Assembly (NCBI GenBank): GCA_036501845.1
Contig: DASXZO010000157.1
Location: forward strand, 1-64,000
Direction: 5' to 3'
Length of the DNA: 64,000 bases
From: JBBREP01 sp036501845
GTDB taxonomy: Bacteria > Actinomycetota > Acidimicrobiia > IMCC26256 > PALSA-610
The translations under genes were made by a program, and so were the position numbers. Numbering within the stretch: the first letter of the stretch is position 1; every line of letters begins with the position of its first letter. This document shows, one piece after another, positions 59,001-64,000 of this stretch. Below the pieces are notes generated by a model. That model saw nothing but the letters and a program-made list of their open reading frames with translations. It ran no database searches and had not been told where the DNA came from.

Positions 59001-62000
59001 GGTGCCGTCCTGGTAACCGCTCGACGAGCCCGCCAAGGTACCGATCGTCCCGGACGCGCCCGCGGTGACGCTGGTCGGCGCGTTCGGCACGAAGCCCGGC
59101 ATCACCGTCGCCGCGCTCGACGACGGGCCGTTGCCGACCGCGTTCGTGGCGTACACCGTGACGGTGATGCTGGTGTTGTTCGTCAGACCCGAGATCGTGC
59201 AACTGGTCGCCGCGGTCGAGCACGACTGGCCGGTGCTCGCAGTCGCGGTATAACTCGTAATCGTGGCGCCACCGTTCGACGCGGGCGCGGTCCACGACAC
59301 TTGGGCGTTGGTGTTGCCACCGATCGCCGACACACCAGTCGGCGCGCCCGGCAGCGCGAGCGGGATGAACACATTCGACGGGCTCGAGTCCTCGCCGAGA
59401 CCGTACGAGTTCGTCGCGGTGGAGATGAACGTGTAGCTCGTACCTCCGGTGAGGCCGGTAAAGGTGCACATCAGCGTCGACGAGGTGCACGTGGTGCCGC
59501 CCGGCGACGCGGTGATCGTGTACGACGTGATCGACGAACCACCCTGTGACGACGGCGCCAACCAGCTCACCATGGCGCCACCACTCGCCCAGGTGACCGC
59601 CCGAATCTTGTTGCTCGACTTGTCGGCCACGTAGAGGTGACCACCGGAGTCGGTCTCCATACCCGCGGGCGCGTTGAAGGTGGCGGAGTTCCCGTTGGCG
59701 TCGCTGGAACCGCTCGAGCCTGAACCGGCGAGCGTGCTCACCAAGCCACCACTCGTGACCTCACGGATCGTGTTCGCGGTCTGGCTCGACACGTACACGT
59801 TCCCGAGCGAGTCGACGGCGATGCCGTACGGCGCGTTGAACGTGGCCGCGGTGCCCTGACCGTCGGTGGAACCCGCGGTGCCGGACCCGGCGAGCGTGGT
59901 GACCACACCCGCCGAGGTGATCTTGCGCACGCGGTTGTTGGCGGTGTCGGCCACCCAGAGGTTGCCCGACGAGTCGACGTCGATGCCCGACGGTGCGTTG
60001 AACTTCGCCGCAGTGCCGGTGCCGTCGGCAAAGCCGGCCGTTCCCGAACCGGCCAACGTCGTCACCACGCCGGCCGCGGTGATCTTGCGGATCCGGTTGT
60101 TGGCCGTGTCGGCCACATACACGTTGCCCGACGCGTCGACCGCGACGTCGAGCGGCGCGTTGAAGCTCGCGGCCGTGCCGGTACCGTCGGCGAAGCCGGC
60201 CGTTCCCGAACCGGCCAGCGTGGTCACCACGCCGGCCGCGGTGATCTTGCGGATGCGGTTGTTGGTCTTGTCGGCCACGTACACGTTGCCCGACGCGTCG
60301 GCGGTGACGCCGGCGGGGTTGTTGAACGCCGCCGACGATCCGGTCGCGTCGGTATAACCCGCAGTGCCCGAGCCGGCGAGCAGGGTCGCCACGCCACCCG
60401 ACGTGATCTTGCGGATCCGCTGGTTCGACGTGTCGGCCACGTAGACGTTGCCCGACGTGTCGACGGCCACGCCCTGCGGCGCGCTGAACTGCGCCGAGGA
60501 ACCGGTGGCGTTCACGTAACCGGCCGTGCCGGAGCCCGCGAGCGTGCTCACCGCTCCGGCACTCCCGGCCACCACGTTGGTGGGCGGCCCGGGAACGGGT
60601 TGCGGCGTCACCGTCACCGAACTCGACGGCGCGCTCGTGCCCTTGGCGTTCGTGGCGGTCACGCTCACCGTGTAGAGAGTGCCGTTCGTGAGCCCGGTGA
60701 TCGTGCACGTGGTGGTCGGGAAGGCGGACACGCACGTGGCGTTGCCCGGCGTCGCCGTCGCGGTGTACGAGCTGATCACGTAGCCGCCGTTGTTCACCGG
60801 AGCGGTCCATGCGAGCAGCGCCTTGGCGTTCTCGGCACGCGCGGTCAGACCAGTGGGCGCATCGGGCGCGCGCCCTGCCGACACCGATGTCGTCGCGGCC
60901 GGTCCGGTGCCGATCGCGTTCGTCGCGGTCACGCTCACCGTGTAGGTGCTGCCGTTCGTGAGCCCGGTGATCGTGCAGCTCGTGGTGGGCGCGCTCGTGG
61001 TGCACGTCTGCCCGCCCGGACTCGCCGTCGCCGTGTACGACGTGATCGCGCTGCCACCGTTGCTCACCGGCGCCGACCAGCTCACCAGCGCCTGCTGGTC
61101 GCCTCCGGTCGCACTCAAGGTGGTCGGTGCGCCGGGTACCGTCGCCACGACGACTGATGTCGTCGCCGGCGCGCTCGTACCGTTGGCGTTCGTAGCGGTG
61201 ACGCTGAGGGTGTAGGTGCTGCCGTTCGTGAGCCCGGTGAGCGTGCAAGTAGTGGTGGGAGGCGCGGTCGAACAGGTCGCGCCACCCGGGCTGGCAGTCA
61301 CCTTGTACGCGGTGACGGCGCTGCCGCCGTCGTACACGGGCGCGAGCCATTGCACGATGGCGCTGCCCGAGGCCGCGGTGGCGCTCACGCCGGCTGGCGG
61401 CATCGGCACCGCGGTCGACGACGAGGTCGCCCATCGCGGCGTGGCCGAGAGCGTGGTCATCAGGCCGTTCGCGTTGGTGAATCCGAGGTGTACCGCAGTG
61501 GGCGCGGAGTTACCGCCGGTCACCGAGAGCCACACACTTCCGGCCGATGCAAGCGTGGCGAGGGTGTTGTTCTCGTCCATCGATCCGGCTGTACAGCGGT
61601 GCCGAACGAGCGATGTCGTTCCGCTGCTCGTCTCGGTGAACCACGACGCCTGCTCGCTGATGCCGTTGGTGGTCCAGAGCAGGCTCATCACAAGGGTGTC
61701 ACCGGTGCCGGCGTTGCAACCCGCGCTCGACACGTCGAGTGACGCAGCCGATTCGACGTCGCGAGTGAAGTAGGTGTTGGCCAAGCGCACACCGTTGTCG
61801 TCCTGGAACAGCGCGTTCGCCTGCAAGCCGTGGTCGAGGAAGAACACGGTGGCGGTGGCGAGCGGCACCATGATCATGCCCAGCACGGTGACGGCCACCA
61901 CGAGCTCCACGAGCGTGAAACCGAGGCTGCGATCGCGGTCGTGATCGACACTGCGCCCGCGCACACGCGTGACGAGCCGCTCCACATGACGCGCCAGGGA

Positions 62001-62030
62001 GCGACGCGCCGCCTTGCTCGCAACGATCAT
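56079..62030 (-). CDS. giant PilW-like prepilin with nine Fn3 domains and three inserted NHL propellers
   Basis: 1983 residues. The leader (about 1-37) ends in LG|FTLVELVVAVTVLGMIMVPLATATVFF, a prepilin peptidase site with Glu at +5. The pilin head (about 38-205) is homologous to the PilW-like gene at 37048-37566 (WFTE...LVRHRCTG). After it come nine fibronectin III domains (xPGAPTxVSA..., ending ATNxxGTGP). The fourth, sixth and eighth each seem to be split near their first strand by a six-bladed NHL propeller at about residues 490-810, 995-1312 and 1495-1812, each blade about 54 residues with SGNVYVADTxNNRIRKIT. Neighbouring blades are near-identical in DNA (162-base period). It overlaps the PilV-like gene by ATGA. 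Confidence 0.85.
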   Translation of the reverse strand: MIVASKAARRSLARHVERLVTRVRGRSVDHDRDRSLGFTLVELVVAVTVLGMIMVPLATATVFFLDHGLQANALFQDDNGVRLANTYFTRDVESAASLDVSSAGCNAGTGDTLVMSLLWTTNGISEQASWFTETSSGTTSLVRHRCTAGSMDENNTLATLASAGSVWLSVTGGNSAPTAVHLGFTNANGLMTTLSATPRWATSSSTAVPMPPAGVSATAASGSAIVQWLAPVYDGGSAVTAYKVTASPGGATCSTAPPTTTCTLTGLTNGSTYTLSVTATNANGTSAPATTSVVVATVPGAPTTLSATGGDQQALVSWSAPVSNGGSAITSYTATASPGGQTCTTSAPTTSCTITGLTNGSTYTVSVTATNAIGTGPAATTSVSAGRAPDAPTGLTARAENAKALLAWTAPVNNGGYVISSYTATATPGNATCVSAFPTTTCTITGLTNGTLYTVSVTATNAKGTSAPSSSVTVTPQPVPGPPTNVVAGSAGAVSTLAGSGTAGYVNATGSSAQFSAPQGVAVDTSGNVYVADTSNQRIRKITSGGVATLLAGSGTAGYTDATGSSAAFNNPAGVTADASGNVYVADKTNNRIRKITAAGVVTTLAGSGTAGFADGTGTAASFNAPLDVAVDASGNVYVADTANNRIRKITAAGVVTTLAGSGTAGFADGTGTAAKFNAPSGIDVDSSGNLWVADTANNRVRKITSAGVVTTLAGSGTAGSTDGQGTAATFNAPYGIAVDSLGNVYVSSQTANTIREVTSGGLVSTLAGSGSSGSSDANGNSATFNAPAGMETDSGGHLYVADKSSNKIRAVTWASGGAMVSWLAPSSQGGSSITSYTITASPGGTTCTSSTLMCTFTGLTGGTSYTFISTATNSYGLGEDSSPSNVFIPLALPGAPTGVSAIGGNTNAQVSWTAPASNGGATITSYTATASTGQSCSTAATSCTISGLTNNTSITVTVYATNAVGNGPSSSAATVMPGFVPNAPTSVTAGASGTIGTLAGSSSGYQDGTGTGAKFNTPTGFDFDNAGNMYLADALNYRIRKITPAGVATTFAGSGSAGSSDGTGTAASFTIPEGIGVDSSGNVFVADTYNNEIRKITPAGVVTTFAGSTTAGSANGTGTAASFNGPSDIAIDASNNLYVADSNNNEIRKITTAGVVTTFAGSTTAGSANGTGTSAQFSLPEGLNIDSSGNLYVADTNNRRIRKITPAAVVTTIAGSGTSGYLDGPTGTAQFNTPTSVEVDASGNLYVADYGDNHIREITGGYVSTLAGSGSASYADGTGVAAIFNTPARIRHNPSGNLFIADTANNRIRTLSFGGSSSTVTWTAPTANGGQSPTSYTVTSSPGGITCISTATACTMSGLTNGTAYTFTVTATNGTGTGSASSASNSFTPYAAPGAPTGVSATPGNTTAAVTWTAPASNGGTAITGYLATASSGQSCATTSTSCSITGLTNNVSITITVTATNIIGTGPTSSAASVMPGFVPNAPTNVVAGRVGVVGTLAGSSAGDVDGTGTNAEFNNPNNIALDSSGNLYVADQVNNVIRKVTPAGVVTTFAGNGTAGYVNGSGTSAEFNQPQGVAVDSSGNVYVADTNNNDIRKITSSGTTSLFAGSSSQASGSTDGSRATFNQPNGIALDSSGNLYVADTNNNKIRKITSGGTTSTFAGSGTAGFADGTGTAAKFSGPQGLTVDSSGNVYVADTANNRVRKITSVGVVTTIAGSGTAGWVDGLSTSAQLNQPKGVTIDPGGSVYVADQGNNAIRMISTSNYVSTVAGTGSNTYADGTGTAAALGSPIDIAINSSGLMYVSDSNDEHIRTLSVASGDSLVTWTAPSANGGQSPTSYTVTSSPGGLTCTSSTTNCAIAGLTNGTAYTFTVTATNGTGTGSASSASNSFTPVTTPGAPTSASAVTAGTGKASVSWTAPASTGGSSIIRYNVTSNVGSHTCTTTSTTCTVSGLTSGSTYTFTVTATNGVGTGPASTATHSIVST
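56590..60560. repeat. three arrays of NHL-blade coding repeats, period about 162 bases
   Basis: Eighteen blades in three groups of six lie within the giant prepilin gene. Adjacent copies are locally almost identical at the DNA level, for example the copies around 60036-60150 and 60198-60310, which indicates recent duplication or gene conversion and makes the locus prone to copy-number change. The recurring core of each blade is a 20-base stretch coding for SGNVYVAD. Confidence 0.75.
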
Positions 62031-62563
62031 GTCGACCGCTTCACGATCGACATCGTGCGCGACACCACTCCATCGCCGGGCGTGACCGTGATCGTGAGCT
62101 GCTGCGCGCCGGGATCACCGCTCGACGGGCACGACGACGTCCACCCGATCGGACTCGTATTGCCGTCCCAGTACTTGATCGTGCTGATCTGCGCGAGGTA
62201 CTGCGTGGGTCCGGAAGGCGTTCCCGAGCCGATCACCGTGATGCCGTTGAGCTGCGTGGGGAGCACCGACGAGGCGGTGGTGCTGTAGGGCGTGGTGCCG
62301 CCGCAACTCTGGTACGCGAGCGTCTGCAGGTTGTCCGCGAACGCCACGAGCAGTGTGTCGGCGTCAGCCGCGCTCCGGCTCTGGTGGTCGAAGCTGAAGT
62401 CGTAACCCATCGCGAGCACGAGGGCCACGATTGCCACCGACAGGATCGTGAGCGTGCACAGCGTCTCGATCAGCGTTTCGCCGCGCGCGGACCGCCTCTC
62501 GCGCGTGTCGCGCGTACGGGTCGCGCGCGCGCCCGTCCGATTCGAGGGCCCTCGTCCGAACAT
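62027..62563 (-). CDS. PilV-like prepilin
   Basis: 178 residues. The prepilin site is SARG|ETLIETLCTLTILSVAIVAL, where Glu follows the Gly and Glu at +5 is kept. The head has SCGGTTPYSTTASS and STIKYWDGNTSPIGWTSSCPS, mirroring the first cassette's PilV-like protein (37566-38075). It ends MSIVKRST, where the other ends LTIVKRAA. ATG 62563 is clear. The stop overlaps the giant prepilin ATG (ATGA). It is a probable minor pilin that initiates or caps the same fibre as the giant subunit. Confidence 0.77.
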   Translation of the reverse strand: MFGRGPSNRTGARATRTRDTRERRSARGETLIETLCTLTILSVAIVALVLAMGYDFSFDHQSRSAADADTLLVAFADNLQTLAYQSCGGTTPYSTTASSVLPTQLNGITVIGSGTPSGPTQYLAQISTIKYWDGNTSPIGWTSSCPSSGDPGAQQLTITVTPGDGVVSRTMSIVKRST

Positions 62564-62647
62564 CGTGGTACCGGCTCACCCACCTAAGTGGTTATCGACC
62601 GGTGCCTCAGCCCCTATGAGTAGGTCTCGCGGCCTATGACCAACGGC

Positions 62648-64000
62648 CTACTCGGACGCGCTCCACTCGAGGATCTTCACCCGATAGCCAGGATTGTCAC
62701 CATTGGCGTCGACGAACTGCACCCGGGCTTGCAGATACTGGGTGCCGTCGATGCTCGCGTTCAGGTCGACGTAACGGTCCTGGTAGCCGCTCGGGCTGAT
62801 GGGATCCGTGGGGTCGGCGCTCACCGGCTCTACGAACTGACCGCCCGTGTTCACCGTCATCGAGCGAGCGAACACACCCCAGTTGAACGATGGTGAGGCG
62901 CCCGCGGAGAAGTCGGTGGTGATGTTGGCGCTGGCCGCCTGCACCACGCCCTCCACGTTGAGCACGCCCGTTCCCGACACGTTGATGAACGGGCACCCGC
63001 CCGACGTCGCGACCACGCATCCGCTCTGTGCGCTCCCGCCGGTGATCGCGGAATCGAGACCGAAGATCGCGTTGGCCTCGGCCGCGCCCGTGGGGATGGC
63101 GCAGAACTCGACGTTGTGCGATGCGGTCACCGACAGTTGGCTCTGCGCGCCGAACACCAGCAGCACGCCGCTGCTCGGTGTCGGGTCGAACGCGGTGCGG
63201 CACGCACCCACCGTCGGCAACGTCGGTCGGCGCGTCCAGGGTCCCACGGTCCAACCCTTCGGGGTGCCGCCGATCACGTCGACGGTCGGGTCGGAGATCA
63301 CCCACTTCGCGGCGCTGCCGGTTTGGGTGAAGCCGAAATAGAACGTGCCCGGCAACAAGTGCAGCACGAGCCCGGGACAACTGCCGTTCGTGAGCGCCGA
63401 GAGCGCTGCGGCGTCGGTGTAGGTGCCGGGCGACAAGGCGAGGTACTTGTTCGTTCCCGGACAGCTCGGTGCGGTTTGCGTCGCGGGCACACTGGCGATC
63501 GGTGCCGTCTGCTTGAACGAGGTCACCTTCGTGCCGTACGTGGTGCCGCCCGCGTACGCGGAACACACGCCCACGGGAGTGACGTTGGCGCACGTGCCGT
63601 CGGTGTACACCGAACCGGAGTCGTCCGTGTACGCCGACCCGGACGCCACCGAGAACGAGGTCGAGTGATACGTGTTGGCGCCCGACACGTCCATCGTGCC
63701 CGAACCGGTCACCGTCACGCCCGCTTCGCTCGAGCTCGCGGGCGCGGCCACGGCCGCATCGGTGAGCAATGGGTAGGGCTGCATGCCCGTGGTCGCCGAC
63801 GAGTTCCCGCTGATCGCCCCGCCACTACCCGATTCCGGCGAGCAACTGACCGTGGCCGTTCGACCGTCACCCACGCTGTAGGTGGCACCCGCGCACGACG
63901 AACCGTCCTGCCCCCAGTTGATGTCGTAACGCATCGCATTGATGAGTGTCTGGGTGGCGGCGTCGGCCGCCGCCGACGCGTCGCGCACGCTCCGCGTGAC
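62648..64000 (-). CDS. PilX-like pilus protein, 5' end beyond the window
   Basis: 450 residues are visible, still open at position 64000; the N-terminal membrane helix lies outside. The first visible part, DAATQTLINAMRYDINWGQDGSSCAG, matches the PilX-like gene at 36581-37051. The body is much longer (446 against 156 residues) and adds a Cys- and Ser-rich exported region with LSPGTYTDAAALSALTNGSCPGLVLHLLPGTFYF, a pattern that looks like right-handed beta-helix or carbohydrate-binding surface. It ends 84 bases before the PilV-like gene and is probably in the same operon. The function is inferred from the paralogue. Confidence 0.65.
   Translation of the reverse strand, partial: VTRSVRDASAAADAATQTLINAMRYDINWGQDGSSCAGATYSVGDGRTATVSCSPESGSGGAISGNSSATTGMQPYPLLTDAAVAAPASSSEAGVTVTGSGTMDVSGANTYHSTSFSVASGSAYTDDSGSVYTDGTCANVTPVGVCSAYAGGTTYGTKVTSFKQTAPIASVPATQTAPSCPGTNKYLALSPGTYTDAAALSALTNGSCPGLVLHLLPGTFYFGFTQTGSAAKWVISDPTVDVIGGTPKGWTVGPWTRRPTLPTVGACRTAFDPTPSSGVLLVFGAQSQLSVTASHNVEFCAIPTGAAEANAIFGLDSAITGGSAQSGCVVATSGGCPFINVSGTGVLNVEGVVQAASANITTDFSAGASPSFNWGVFARSMTVNTGGQFVEPVSADPTDPISPSGYQDRYVDLNASIDGTQYLQARVQFVDANGDNPGYRVKILEWSASE

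Noticed and set aside
56590..60560. Regularly spaced repeats resembling a CRISPR-type array.
   Set aside because: The period (about 162 bases) and the frame-keeping NHL blade translation show protein repeats; there are no short direct repeats with unique spacers and no cas genes.
62618..62653. Inverted repeat gagtagg/cctactc near the PilX-like stop.
   Set aside because: Only seven bases with a 22-base loop, so it is weak and could be chance.
1..64000. tRNA and rRNA genes.
   Set aside because: No cloverleaf-like or rRNA-like segment was recognised in any gap on either strand; a covariance-model search would be needed to exclude them fully.

Overview
The window is GC-rich, almost wholly coding DNA. 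It uses many GTG and TTG starts, and neighbouring genes often overlap by 1-4 bases (ATGA, GTGA, TGATG). The gene content (GuaB3-type IMP dehydrogenase paralogue, PcrA helicase, class I fructose-bisphosphate aldolase, sedolisin proteases, Thr-rich secreted proteins, TadE/TadG proteins) fits a high-GC actinobacterium, plausibly of the Acidimicrobiia. That placement is inference; no rRNA, tRNA or other marker in the window fixes it.

Positions 1-20200 are mostly housekeeping: an FGGY kinase, a coupled three-gene operon around an orphan phosphohistidine swivel domain, a CDF metal transporter, Ogt, malate dehydrogenase, a J-domain protein, FolD, PurN-PurH, an FKBP lipoprotein, SucC-SucD, an FAD oxidoreductase, PcrA and a methyltransferase. 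Positions 20459-26742 carry two tandem secreted sedolisin (S53) peptidases, each followed by a hairpin. Positions 26834-33527 return to core functions: D-aminoacyl-tRNA deacylase, a flavin reductase-like protein, aldolase, a hemolysin III family protein, an ECF sigma factor with a coupled membrane protein, GuaB3 and a NUDIX hydrolase.

The second half is devoted to the cell surface. On the minus strand, 38075-33546 is a cassette of four prepilin-like genes (PilV-, PilW- and PilX-like) ending in a 1012-residue prepilin built of about eleven tandem modules. On the plus strand, 38316-50050 is a tightly coupled cluster: FemAB/CelD-like GNAT protein, GT2, flavin monooxygenase-like protein, tandem GT2, polysaccharide deacetylase, a flippase fused to a polytopic glycosyltransferase-like half, and a membrane-anchored ATP-grasp ligase. 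It probably builds and exports a surface or secreted glycoconjugate. A second minus-strand prepilin cassette (from beyond 64000 down to 53281) repeats the PilX/PilV/PilW theme. It includes a 1983-residue PilW-like prepilin carrying nine fibronectin III domains, three of them apparently split by inserted six-bladed NHL propellers, and it continues into two TadE-like genes and one TadG-like gene.

Between the glycan cluster and the second cassette lies a 3.2-kb segment bounded by 25-bp inverted repeats (50053-53284). It holds a lipoprotein gene, a PIN-domain gene with a coupled partner and an IS4/IS5-type transposase whose reading frame runs on upstream of its first usable start codon; it looks like an acquired island. 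The strongest candidates for undescribed biology are the two giant modular prepilins, the flippase-glycosyltransferase fusion with its in-frame 75-bp tandem repeat, and the orphan swivel-domain operon.
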